Shown: one piece after another, positions 15,802-24,268 of the stretch
Layout of the letters: every line of letters begins with the position of its first letter
Numbering within the stretch: position 1 is the stretch's first letter
DNA from: Chloroflexota bacterium
GTDB taxonomy: Bacteria > Chloroflexota > Anaerolineae > Anaerolineales > Villigracilaceae
NCBI GenBank assembly: GCA_013112685.1
Contig: JABFGC010000002.1
Location: forward strand, 2,304,902 to 2,368,901
Direction of reading: 5' to 3'
Length of the DNA: 64,000 nt
Translations under genes and position numbers: made by a program
Notes under the pieces: generated by a model
Seen by the model: the letters and a program-made list of their open reading frames with translations, nothing else
The model's database searches: none
What the model was told of the DNA's origin: nothing

Positions 15802-17245
15802 ACATCATAAATTGCAGCCGAACACCGCGTGCAGCGCGCACACACAGATGAAGTGGGAAGTCAAGGGCGTCGCAAAAAGAAGGTAGAACGGGGCGCAAGG
15901 GAGCAAAAAAACAGCAATACCTCCCCACCACTTTTACAAAGCTGCGCAAAAGTGTTGACAAGGGTTGTATAATGATTTTGGAGCGATGAGCCCGCAAAAC
16001 CTTTTCAAGGTCTCCGCAAGCGGAGTTAACTATTTGGGACGTCGCTCCTTCCTTATTAGCCCAGAGGGTGGCAATGGGATCGGCTTCTTCTGAACCCCAA
16101 GAGATACCGGTTGGCTCACTTCCCAGCCCTAAAGCATCCATGCGTATCCGTGCAAACTGCGCCGCCGTTTGTCTTTTAGGTCGATTTGCCTTTCCAACTG
16201 CATAGGCAAATTTCAACATCTTTTGTGCCACTGCTTTCGGCTCGGCATATTGATCTACCTTGCCTTGTAGCACGTACCAAACGGTAACCAATAGCTCCGT
16301 GCAATTGCCACAATCGCTCTGTTGTAACCTATCCGCGGTTGCAGTCGTGCCAGTTCTACCTTCCAATGCGGATGGCTGTTCGCCACGACATGCGCCGCTT
16401 CCACCATTGCCACACGCAGGTCTCGCCTACCCGCTTTGGTCATCTTGCCCGTATGCGTGGTCATTCCGCTGTCGTGTACCCGCGTTCCCATTCCCGCATA
16501 CCCAACCAAATGTTTTGCATCTCCAAAGCGCTGGATGTCGCCAATCGCAGCATACACTGTCACTGCTGTGATCACTCCAAATCCCGCAATATGCAACAGA
16601 CGACCGATCTCTTCGTTCTCCGCCGCAATGCCTGTCATCTCTTTCTCGATACGCGCTTCCTGCTGCTCTGCAAATTGCAGTGTCGCCAGATCGCTTTGCA
16701 GGTTCATCTTTTCTAGCTCCCCAGTGTCAATGCCTGCCACCAGCCATTGTTCGTCTTCGCAAACGGATTGCCTGCTGGCGGTTTCAGGTGATGTCGCTGG
16801 ACCACTGCGTGCAGTCGATTCTTTGCCTGTGTTGCCAGATGCGTCATCTTTTGGCGCTGTGCCACCAACCCGCGCAGTTCCCGTACTTCTGGGGCGGCAC
16901 CCAGATCCCCACCAGTAATCCTTTCGCTAACAACCGCGCCAAGATCGAGACCGCGATCTTGTCCGTCATTACTTGCGATCTTGTGATCAATGCTACATGT
17001 GGCGGATGCACTACCATCACCGATCCAGCATGCTCTACAAGTTCATCATACAGGCTGCCGGTGTTGGTCGTCATTTCCAGCGCCACTTCATCCTGCTTCG
17101 TTAGATTCTTTTCCATCCAACTCTCCGGGTTCAGCAGTTCCACCCTTCGTGCAGACATGACCACTTCCAAGTTTTCATCCACCCCCAATGCGATCAGGTA
17201 ATGCTTATGCACATCCAGTCCAATATACCGTTTTCCATTTCCATT
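15794..17245 (-). pseudogene. IS110-family transposase of IS-A copy 1, frame broken
   Basis: DEDD recombinase plus serine-containing C-terminal domain (Transposase_20). The N-terminus YIGLDVHKHYLIALG has the first Asp and EVALEMTTNT the Glu. The C-terminal part has LHIAGFGVITAVTVYAAIGDIQRFGDAKHLVGYAGMG. Breaks: the C-rich stretch near 16890 (shared with copy 2), a missing A near 16716 and a missing T near 16297 (both present in copy 2). No stop codon occurs before the element end, so the reading frame runs out through the attC remnant to 15794. This is either a decayed gene or sequencing error; copy 2 is nearly intact. Confidence 0.8.
15980..16048. other. Structured segment near the 3' end of IS-A (copy 1)
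   Basis: A closing stem GGAGCGA/TCGCTCC (15980-15986 with 16042-16048) encloses two hairpins, ACCTT-N3-AAGGT-like and CTCCGC-N4-GCGGAG. The same structure is in copy 2. It may be an RNA or a recombinase-binding structure. Confidence 0.5.
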
Positions 17246-17306
17246 CATAGGGGTATACTCCTGATAATTCTGGCACACACGCCAGACTAGGTCGGGCACG
17301 TTTCTT

Positions 17307-17441
17307 TTTTAGGGGCGCTGAATCACACACAGATGCGAGCTGGGGCATAGTTTGCCCTTCTCAGTTAAGCGGATCCGAACGGGCAGTCAAACACCTGAGC
17401 GGGCTTGTTCTGGTTCTTCTTTGAACTTCCCATGCACGCTT
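17307..17441 (-). ncRNA. Candidate bridge RNA of IS-A, guide region (copy 1)
   Basis: On the transposase strand, AAGCGTGCA (17441-17433) equals the left half of the attC target. TCAGGTG (17398-17392) is the reverse complement of the right half CACCTGA. The two share the central CA, giving a 14-bp target. Further on CATCTGTG (about 17335-17328) equals the element's own right end. Target guide first, donor guide second, all between the 5' end and the transposase: this is the layout of IS110-group bridge RNAs. The RNA ends are not determined. The equivalent guides in copy 2 are at 32376-32384 and 32335-32341. Confidence 0.6.
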
Positions 17442-17652
17442 CGACTGGACCCTTACGCAGCGTTCCCGGGTACGCGTTCCCGTTCACCAAACAAACGGAG
17501 CATATCCAAAAACGTGCCCGACCGCAACCCTTGCGGATCGCGCTTTCATGCTAACACCTGACTTGCGGGAGTCTGCGCGACTTACAGAGTTTTTCTTACA
17601 CTTTAGGCTTTATCTGCTTTCGGAGTTTATCCACACTCCGCCCGCAAGCAGG

Positions 17653-19326
17653 TACCGATAACTTGCAGTGTCAAGATCATGAGAAGGAAAGTTTCTCATG
17701 GTCTTTTGTATTCAAAGGGATTTCATAATTAGGGAAAGCTTCGCCACCCCCGTCAGCCTCTGCGGTTGATCCGGGGTTGCAGATTCTTATTTCGGTTTTT
17801 CGTTCAAGCCCGCTTTAGCAGGTCAAGCCCAGTTCCTCCATGCGTGCCAGGACTTCCGCTCTGGGTGCGATCCTTCTGGGCACATTCCTGCGTACAAAGC
17901 GAGTGATGTCGGTCTCAATGCCGAGCTTCATCAACGCATATTTGGCAAACTGCTTGTAGGTCAGTCCCAGGCGGACGTTTTCGTCCAGGTCCCACGCCAA
18001 CACCAACATCTTGTACGCCAGGTCTTCTTCGCTCGCATGAATGTCGGTCTCTTCCTTCGTCAGCACGTGCCAGACCGCCACCAACAACTTCCGCGCGATC
18101 ACCACAATCGCCTGGTTCGGTCGACGCATGCGGCGTAGATACTTCTCATATTGCTCCTTCCAATACGGCGAAATACGGATCGCTTGCCACGCCGCTTCCA
18201 CCAGTGCCCAGCGCAATTCCTTGCGTCCACTTTTGGTAATGCGCTTCTCGATGTGTTCCTTGCCACTCTCATGAACGCCCGCTCCCAACCCCGCATAGCC
18301 CACCAGATGCTTGGCACTCGCAAAACGCTGGATGTCACCGATGGCAGACAGCACGATCATGCTCATCACCACCCCGAAGCCGGGTAGTTGTAACAGTCTC
18401 ACCGCCTGCTTGCCCCACGGCTCCCGCAGGCATTGCCGCCCCAATTCTGCATCCACTTCCGCTTTGTGTTTGTCAATCTCCTCCAGCAGCACCAGTTCCT
18501 GCTGGATCTGCATCTTCTCCAACCCACTCATCTGCTGTGCCTGCCACCGGGCTGCATCCTGCAAGCTCCCTTTCGGCAGCAGGATGTTATGTCGATGCAG
18601 CAGACTTTGCAGCCGGTTGCGGATCATCGTGCTCGTTTTGACCAGCCGATTGCGATACGAGATCAGCCCACGCAACTCGCGCACTTCTACAGGCGGCACC
18701 CATACCTCCGGCACGATGTCCGCAATCAACAAGCGGATCAGCCGCTTGACATCTTCCTTGTCCGTCTTGACCCGCGCTTCGGCAATCTGCCTCACGGCTC
18801 CGGCATGCGCCACCACGGTGCGGGTGACCAGCGGCGCCACACTGTCGTAGATGTCCCAGACATTGGTGGTCGTCTCGATCACCACTGCATCCCCTTCCTG
18901 CAGGTTGGCGCTTGCCCATTCCCGAAACTTCGCCATGCTGATCCGGCGGGGCGGCATCACCCACTCCTGCTTCGCATTCTGTCCCCCCGCCAGCACATAC
19001 TCCTTGTGAATATCCGGGGCTATGTACCGCTCGATCTGTCTTGTATCTTCTGTTCCTTTCATGCTACACTCCTTATGTCTGTGCTTGGGACGTGGATTGT
19101 TGGGTTTGAGTGGCAGCTACCGATTCGGGTTTCGGTGCAAACTCGCACCATCCCAGATTAGGTTCCGCAGGTGTCCACATAACGCGGCGGGCTCTCGATT
19201 TCTTCCAGCGAAATCTGTCCCATAGCGGCTGCCGGACAACCCAGACACTCACACCCCATCAGCGTCCCTGCGGCGGTATCACCTCTAGGATACGCCGATG
19301 CCACGTCCCAAGCAAGTTCATTCTAA
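17653..19326 (-). mobile_element. IS-B copy 1 (IS110 family, attC-targeting), about 1.67 kb
   Basis: Element of about 1,674 bp, transposase on the minus strand, nearly identical to copies 2 and 3. The left end is TACCGATAAC and the right end TTCATTCTAA. In all three copies it interrupts attC between the GG and the TAACGC of the right arm. It has about 160 bp after and 264 bp before the transposase gene. Confidence 0.88.
17815..19062 (-). CDS. IS110-family transposase (IS-B copy 1), intact
   Basis: Full-length DEDD transposase of 415 residues. The N-terminal RuvC-like domain has Asp in YIAPDIHKEYVLAG (the more usual motif is GLDVHK), Glu in VVIETTTNVWD, and Asp in VKTDKEDVKRL. A coiled helix region (residues 190-230) links to the C-terminal Transposase_20 domain with LLQLPGFGVVMSMIVLSAIGDIQRFASAKHLVGYAGLGAGVHESG, which holds the catalytic Ser. 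It differs from copy 2 at only a few positions, so transposition was recent. The gene opposes the reading direction of the cassettes, and all copies have the same orientation relative to attC. Confidence 0.93.
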   Translation of the reverse strand: MKGTEDTRQIERYIAPDIHKEYVLAGGQNAKQEWVMPPRRISMAKFREWASANLQEGDAVVIETTTNVWDIYDSVAPLVTRTVVAHAGAVRQIAEARVKTDKEDVKRLIRLLIADIVPEVWVPPVEVRELRGLISYRNRLVKTSTMIRNRLQSLLHRHNILLPKGSLQDAARWQAQQMSGLEKMQIQQELVLLEEIDKHKAEVDAELGRQCLREPWGKQAVRLLQLPGFGVVMSMIVLSAIGDIQRFASAKHLVGYAGLGAGVHESGKEHIEKRITKSGRKELRWALVEAAWQAIRISPYWKEQYEKYLRRMRRPNQAIVVIARKLLVAVWHVLTKEETDIHASEEDLAYKMLVLAWDLDENVRLGLTYKQFAKYALMKLGIETDITRFVRRNVPRRIAPRAEVLARMEELGLTC

Positions 19327-19446
19327 TAACGCAAACCGTTGGGCGGTTTAGAGTGATGAACAAAGTGTCCATAGAAACCTCACATTGTGAAACTCACCAA
19401 CTTATCCGCCCGTTGTCATTCCTTGACGAGCGAAAGAAGTAAAGCA

Positions 19447-19881
19447 ATGTCAACAGTTCCAAATCGTTTATATCCAAACCAAGAAGTCATCCACGAGCTA
19501 CGGCTTGTAATGGCTTCGAATCGCTTCATTTTCACGCAAGGTGGGATTTGGTTTGGAATTGGGATTGTGCTTGGCGTGATTCCTTTGCTCATTTACGCTG
19601 TGGCGTGCACTGCCTTGATTATTCTTGCCCTAACCTTTGAAAAGCCATATCAGCTTCTACGCAAGCTTCTTCCGTATGGGAATTGGCCCACCCATCTTGC
19701 CGTGCTTCCTCCTCAACGAATAATCTATAATATAGTATTGGTGTTCGTAGTGATAGTCATCTATTTGGCAAGTTGGTGGATCTTCCAGCGATGGCTATTG
19801 CCTTTGATCTTGCCGCCTCCAACCAATTTGTGGTGTGACGGGTCATTAGTTTGCATTCTGCTGAGGCGTTTACTTTCATGA
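19447..19881 (+). CDS. Cassette 2: integral membrane protein
   Basis: Protein of 144 residues of unknown function. It has three hydrophobic segments, two adjacent (about residues 31-60: IWFGIGIVLGVIPLLIYAV and onward) and one near 94-114 (IVLVFVVIVIYLASWWIFQ), with a cytoplasmic-looking N-terminus. The ATG at 19447 is chosen; 20 codons upstream reach back toward the attC end and look non-coding. The stop at 19879-19881 is 7 bp before the attC core. No family is recognised. Confidence 0.6.
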   Translation: MSTVPNRLYPNQEVIHELRLVMASNRFIFTQGGIWFGIGIVLGVIPLLIYAVACTALIILALTFEKPYQLLRKLLPYGNWPTHLAVLPPQRIIYNIVLVFVVIVIYLASWWIFQRWLLPLILPPPTNLWCDGSLVCILLRRLLS

Positions 19882-19998
19882 AAAACCGCCTAACACGGCG
19901 TGCAGCCGACTTGGGGTACGCACCGCGTTTTCAGGCAGTTTCCTGACTTTGGGCTATTCCCGTTTCGGTGGCGAGTCCACGCTCCCACCCCAAGCGGC

Positions 19999-21672
19999 TA
20001 CCGATAACTTGCAGTGTCAAGATCATGAGAAGGAAAGTTTCTCATGGTCTTTTGTATTCAAAGGGATTTCATAATTAGGGAAAGCTTCGCCACCCCCGTC
20101 AGCCTCTGCGGTTGATCCGGGGTTGCAGATTCTTATTTCGGTTTTTCGTTCAAGCCCGCTTTAGCAGGTCAAGCCCAGTTCCTCCATGCGTGCCAGGACT
20201 TCCGCTCTGGGTGCGATCCTTCTGGGCACATTCCTGCGTACAAAGCGAGTGATGTCGGTCTCAATGCCGAGCTTCATCAACGCATATTTGGCAAACTGCT
20301 TGTAGGTCAGTCCCGGGCGGACGTTTTCGTCCAGGCCCCACGCCAACACCAACATCTTGTACGCCAGGTCTTCTTCGCTCGCATGAATGTCGGTCTCTTC
20401 CTTCGTCAGCACGTGCCAGACCGCCACCAACAACTTCCGCGCGATCACCACAATCGCCTGGTTCGGTCGACGCATGCGGCGTAGATACTTCTCATATTGC
20501 TCCTTCCAATACGGCGAAATACGGATCGCTTGCCACGCCGCTTCCACCAGTGCCCAGCGCAATTCCTTGCGTCCACTTTTGGTAATGCGCTTCTCGATGT
20601 GTTCCTTGCCACTCTCATGAACGCCCGCTCCCAACCCCGCATAGCCCACCAGATGCTTGGCACTCGCAAAACGCTGGATGTCACCGATGGCAGACAGCAC
20701 GATCATGCTCATCACCACCCCGAAGCCGGGTAGTTGTAACAGTCTCACCGCCTGCTTGCCCCACGGCTCCCGCAGGCATTGCCGCCCCAATTCTGCATCC
20801 ACTTCCGCTTTGTGTTTGTCAATCTCCTCCAGCAGCACCAGTTCCTGCTGGATCTGCATCTTCTCCAACCCACTCATCTGCTGTGCCTGCCACCGGGCTG
20901 CATCCTGCAGCTTCCCTTTCGGCAGCAGGATGTTATGTCGATGCAGCAGACTTTGCAGCCGGTTGCGGATCATCGTGCTCGTTTTGACCAGCCGATTGCG
21001 ATACGAGATCAGCCCACGCAACTCGCGCACTTCTACAGGCGGCACCCATACCTCCGGCACGATGTCCGCAATCAACAAGCGGATCAGCCGCTTGACATCT
21101 TCCTTGTCCGTCTTGACCCGCGCTTCGGCAATCTGCCTCACGGCTCCGGCATGCGCCACCACGGTGCGGGTGACCAGCGGCGCCACACTGTCGTAGATGT
21201 CCCAGACATTGGTGGTCGTCTCGATCACCACTGCATCCCCTTCCTGCAGGTTGGCGCTTGCCCATTCCCGAAACTTCGCCATGCTGATCCGGCGGGGCGG
21301 CATCACCCACTCCTGCTTCGCATTCTGTCCCCCCGCCAGCACATACTCCTTGTGAATATCCGGGGCTATGTACCGCTCGATCTGTCTTGTATCTTCTGTT
21401 CCTTTCATGCTACACTCCTTATGTCTGTGCTTGGGACGTGGATTGTTGGGTTTGAGTGGCAGCTACCGATTCGGGTTTCGGTGCAAACTCGCACCATCCC
21501 AGATTAGGTTCCGCAGGTGTCCACATAACGCGGCGGGCTCTCGATTTCTTCCAGCGAAATCTGTCCCATAGCGGCTGCCGGACAACCCAGACACTCACAC
21601 CCCATCAGCGTCCCTGCGGCGGTATCACCTCTAGGATACGCCGATGCCACGTCCCAAGCAAGTTCATTCTAA
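19999..21672 (-). mobile_element. IS-B copy 2
   Basis: Second copy of the 1.67-kb IS110-family element, inserted in attC2 at the same GG/TAACGC point and in the same orientation as copy 1. Confidence 0.88.
20161..21408 (-). CDS. IS110-family transposase (IS-B copy 2), intact
   Basis: 415-residue transposase, intact like copy 1. Differences from copy 1 are few (for example Lys instead of Ser in LLPKGKLQDAARW, and Gly/Pro instead of Asp/Leu in LAWGLDENVRPGL). All DEDD residues and the C-terminal serine region are present. It is presumably active. Confidence 0.93.
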   Translation of the reverse strand: MKGTEDTRQIERYIAPDIHKEYVLAGGQNAKQEWVMPPRRISMAKFREWASANLQEGDAVVIETTTNVWDIYDSVAPLVTRTVVAHAGAVRQIAEARVKTDKEDVKRLIRLLIADIVPEVWVPPVEVRELRGLISYRNRLVKTSTMIRNRLQSLLHRHNILLPKGKLQDAARWQAQQMSGLEKMQIQQELVLLEEIDKHKAEVDAELGRQCLREPWGKQAVRLLQLPGFGVVMSMIVLSAIGDIQRFASAKHLVGYAGLGAGVHESGKEHIEKRITKSGRKELRWALVEAAWQAIRISPYWKEQYEKYLRRMRRPNQAIVVIARKLLVAVWHVLTKEETDIHASEEDLAYKMLVLAWGLDENVRPGLTYKQFAKYALMKLGIETDITRFVRRNVPRRIAPRAEVLARMEELGLTC

Positions 21673-21749
21673 TAACGCCAGCCGTTAGCCCGCCAGTGCT
21701 GATATAGTGAATTGGCAAATTCAAAGCAGAGACAAGTGAGGAGCAACTA

Positions 21750-22280
21750 ATGAACTTTGTTCAAAGCCCATCGGGTGGAATAATTATGGCAATTGGCTGG
21801 TTGCTCGCCTATTTGGTAGTTCTCTATTGGGCACAACGACCTCGTCACCGTGATCGCTGGCTGGTTGTGATAGCCGCGACTGCTATGGGAGCAATAGTTT
21901 TCCTGGTCAATCTAGTCGCTCGCGCCGTGGGCTGGTGGGCTTGGTGGGGATACACGCTTCCCCTCATGGTGCAGGCTGGGCTTCTCTTGTTGGGTCCCTC
22001 GGTTTTCTTCGTTTTCATTCTAACGGGCTATCGTTGGCTGGTTGCCCACAACCAGCGCCCATTATTATGGTATGGTTTGATCGGAATTGCCGTTCTCGTA
22101 CCGTTCACGGTGTTGGCAGATTTATATAGCATCGAGCGTGGAAAACTCTCGTTTGGGAAAGGATACACCCTTTGGCAAGACGTGATTGTGGGTCAAATCT
22201 TTATCTGGATACCCGTTCTCATATATCGTCGCATTCAGCATTGGTATCAGATGTCACTTTCAAACCGGGGAGCGGGCTAA
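21750..22280 (+). CDS. Cassette 3: multi-pass membrane protein
   Basis: Protein of 176 residues with about five hydrophobic segments, among them IIMAIGWLLAYLVVLYWA, WLVVIAATAMGAIVFLVNL, LPLMVQAGLLLLGPSVFFVFIL and GLIGIAVLVPFTVLADLY. A GAGGAG ribosome site precedes the ATG. The TAA stop (22278-22280) lies inside the left core of attC3, so the cassette is packed without spare sequence. No known family is recognised. Confidence 0.7.
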   Translation: MNFVQSPSGGIIMAIGWLLAYLVVLYWAQRPRHRDRWLVVIAATAMGAIVFLVNLVARAVGWWAWWGYTLPLMVQAGLLLLGPSVFFVFILTGYRWLVAHNQRPLLWYGLIGIAVLVPFTVLADLYSIERGKLSFGKGYTLWQDVIVGQIFIWIPVLIYRRIQHWYQMSLSNRGAG

Positions 22281-22404
22281 CAATGCGTGCAGCCGACTTG
22301 GGGTACGCACCGCGTTATGTTGGCTTTTTCGTGGCTTTGAGTTTGTTCCGTTTCGGCGGCGAGTCCACGCTCCCACCCCAAGCGGCTAACGCCAGCCGTT
22401 CGGC
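22275..22404 (+). other. attC3 (130 bp)
   Basis: Left core GGCTAAC (22275-22281), right core GTTCGGC (22398-22404), with inverted arms GCGTGCAGCCGACTTGGGG and CCCCAAGCGGCTAACGC inside. Confidence 0.9.
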
Positions 22405-22462
22405 GGCTGCCGCCCAAATTCATACTCATTTTGAATAACAACTCAGAAGATTGGGATAAGAT

Positions 22463-23338
22463 ATGGAAGCCATCAAAAAGATTTTACGAACTCCATCGGC
22501 ATTTGTATTATTCCTAGTCGCTGTTGTCTCATTAATTGGCATTATCATTCAAAGCAACACCGACAAAGAAATCGCAAGAATGCCAATTGACGCTACGTCA
22601 ACCGCTGAAGCAAGGTTAACTGAGGCTGTAAATATTTCGTCTCTGACACAACTCGCAATACTTCCCTCAGCAACGCCATACCCTCTACTTACATTTACGG
22701 AAACAGAGACACTGACGCCTACACTTACAACAACAGATTCTATTGCTCCAGGAAACATACTTTTACAAGATGACTTCATTGATAACAGAAATGATTGGCT
22801 TTTACTAGACACACAATTCATTAAGTCAAACATTCTCGGCGGAAAATACAAACATACAATCAATTGTCCAAAAGAATATGAAGCCTTCTATTGTGGTCAT
22901 TATTTTCTTGTGCCTAATTTAGTCCACAAAGACTTTCAATTTGAAATTGAATCAGCTTTAATCGAAGTGTCGCCAAGTAATGCAGAAGTCATGATTGCTT
23001 TTCAATTCAGGAGAAATAACAACAATTATTACGATGTCTACTTTAGAAATATCGGGATGTATACAGTAAATATCTCAAACAATGGTTCATTAAACAAGTT
23101 ATTAGAAAATACAGCCCTTGATGGTTTTAACCAAAATTTAAATACTACGAATCGCTATGGGTTTTCCGCGGTAAACAGTACAATAACCCCAATATTTAAC
23201 GGAACCCAGTTGCTTACTGTAGAAGATGGGAATTTAAATCAAGCGGGTTCAGTGTATTTAGTAATTTTTGTTGCAAGAGGCAGTTCAGCAATTATTGAAA
23301 TGGATAACTTACTAGTTATAGATCGGTCTGCTTATTAA
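22463..23338 (+). CDS. Cassette 4: membrane-anchored protein with a lectin/LamG-like C-terminal domain
   Basis: Protein of 291 residues. One N-terminal transmembrane helix (about residues 13-32: FVLFLVAVVSLIGIIIQSN) is followed by a Thr-rich linker. The rest (about 95-291) is beta-rich and looks like a jelly-roll sugar-binding or DUF1080-like fold: FIDNRNDWLLLDTQ, DFQFEIESALIEVSPSNAEVMIAFQFRRN, NYYDVYFRN, AIIEMDNLLV. The domain would face outside. The gene is strongly AT-rich compared with the host, in keeping with acquisition as a cassette. The function is unknown. Confidence 0.65.
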   Translation: MEAIKKILRTPSAFVLFLVAVVSLIGIIIQSNTDKEIARMPIDATSTAEARLTEAVNISSLTQLAILPSATPYPLLTFTETETLTPTLTTTDSIAPGNILLQDDFIDNRNDWLLLDTQFIKSNILGGKYKHTINCPKEYEAFYCGHYFLVPNLVHKDFQFEIESALIEVSPSNAEVMIAFQFRRNNNNYYDVYFRNIGMYTVNISNNGSLNKLLENTALDGFNQNLNTTNRYGFSAVNSTITPIFNGTQLLTVEDGNLNQAGSVYLVIFVARGSSAIIEMDNLLVIDRSAY

Positions 23339-23348
23339 TCAAAGAGCC

Positions 23349-23478
23349 GCCGAACAAAGCGTGCACCTGACGCTGGGGATTCTGCGCACATCCCAAGCAG
23401 TTTTCTACGCCTTATCATTTTTCTGGCTGGACGGCTTCGCCGTCCCCACCCCAGCGCAGGTAACGCAAACCGTTGGGC
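23349..23478 (+). other. attC4 (130 bp)
   Basis: Left core GCCGAAC (23349-23355), right core GTTGGGC (23472-23478). It contains AAGCGTGCACCTGACG intact, the exact target sequence of IS-A. Confidence 0.92.
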
Positions 23479-23561
23479 GCTTCAAATCCAAACCTATCTA
23501 ACAGTTTTGCGGCTCACTTGAGAAGCTGCCGTGTGTGCCCGCAACAGTGCAGGAGAATAGT

Positions 23562-23999
23562 ATGACAATCAAACGGATGGACAACGTCGGCATCGTGGTG
23601 GAATCCCTCGATACCGCCATCTCTTTTTTCACCGAGCTGGGTCTGAAGCTCGAAGGGCGAGCCATGGTCGAAGGAGAATGGGCAGGGCGCGTTACCGGAC
23701 TGGGTACTCAGCGCGTCGAGATCGCCATGATGGTCACCCCCGACGCCCACAGCCGGCTCGAGATTTCGCGATTTCTCACCCCGCCTGTAGTCGCCGATCA
23801 CCGGAACGCCCCGGTGAACGCTCTCGGCTACCTACGCATCATGTTCACCGTGGACGACATTGACGAGACGCTCGCTAGGTTACTCAAGCGCGGAGCGCAA
23901 CTCGTCGGTGAAGTGGTCCAATACGAGGACTCGTATCGGCTCTGCTACATCCGCGGCCCCGAAGGCCTTCTTATCGGGCTCGCCGAGCAACTCGGCTAA
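23562..23999 (+). CDS. Cassette 5: VOC-superfamily (glyoxalase/bleomycin-resistance type) protein
   Basis: Cytoplasmic protein of 145 residues with two beta-alpha-beta-beta-beta modules of the vicinal oxygen chelate fold: MDNVGIVVESLDTAISFFTELGL, RVEIAMMV, LRIMFTVDDIDETLARLLKRGA and YIRGPEGLLIGLAEQL. A GCAGGAG site lies before the ATG at 23562. Metal ligands are only partly visible (the first His is replaced by Gly in NVGIVV; Glu in RVEIAM is retained). The GC content resembles the host, unlike neighbouring cassettes. VOC proteins are frequent integron cassettes and some bind antibiotics. The substrate here is unknown. Confidence 0.82.
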   Translation: MTIKRMDNVGIVVESLDTAISFFTELGLKLEGRAMVEGEWAGRVTGLGTQRVEIAMMVTPDAHSRLEISRFLTPPVVADHRNAPVNALGYLRIMFTVDDIDETLARLLKRGAQLVGEVVQYEDSYRLCYIRGPEGLLIGLAEQLG

Positions 24000-24095
24000 A
24001 GCGTTCTCGCAGGAGCATTGGTTTCGCAGTATTTTTTATTTGATTGGCATTCCTGGGAGAGTCCGTTTGTGAGTAAATTGCGAAAGGCAGAAAGC

Positions 24096-24225
24096 GCCCA
24101 ACACAGCGTGCACCCGACTGGTGGGAGTCTGCGCGTTTTCAGGCAGTTTGTGTGGCTTGGAGTTGGTCCCGGCAAAGTGGCGTTGTCTCGTCCCACCCAC
24201 CAGCGGGTAACGCGAGCCGTTGGCA
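24096..24225 (+). other. attC5 (130 bp)
   Basis: Left core GCCCAAC (24096-24102), right core GTTGGCA (24219-24225), with arms GCGTGCACCCGACTGGTGGG and CCCACCAGCGGGTAACGC. Confidence 0.88.
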
Positions 24226-24268
24226 CGCCCCTCGATGTCATAGGAATTGAATTCAAAGGGAAAACAAT

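Larger units (their letters stand above)
15843..17556 (-). mobile_element. IS-A copy 1 (IS110 family, attC-targeting), about 1.7 kb
   Basis: Element of about 1,714 bp whose transposase reads minus. The ends are defined by comparison with copy 2 (30784-32500): left end CACAGATG, right end TTCATGCTAACA. It has no long terminal inverted repeats, as usual for IS110. It carries about 310 bp of non-coding DNA in front of the transposase (17246-17556) with segments that match the attC target, and a structured stretch near the other end (15980-16048). Confidence 0.85.
15817..19344 (+). other. attC1, interrupted by two insertion sequences
   Basis: Left core GCCGAAC (15817-15823), middle part 17557-17652, right end TAACGCAAACC and core GTTGGGC (19338-19344). 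IS-A copy 1 sits in the left arm and IS-B copy 1 in the right arm. Joining the three pieces restores a normal attC of about 130-140 bp. Confidence 0.85.
19888..21690 (+). other. attC2, interrupted by IS-B copy 2
   Basis: Left core GCCTAAC (19888-19894), arms GCGTGCAGCC and AAGCGGCTAACGC, right core GTTAGCC (21684-21690). Without the insertion it is about 130 bp. Confidence 0.88.

Noticed and set aside
15955..15973. Plus-strand promoter TTGACA...TATAAT in IS-A
   Set aside because: The spacing is only 7 bp, too short for sigma-70 in the linear form.
18433..21507. Plus-strand proteins of 242 and 179 residues, repeated at each IS-B copy
   Set aside because: They are antisense shadows of the IS110 transposase; identical because the elements are identical.
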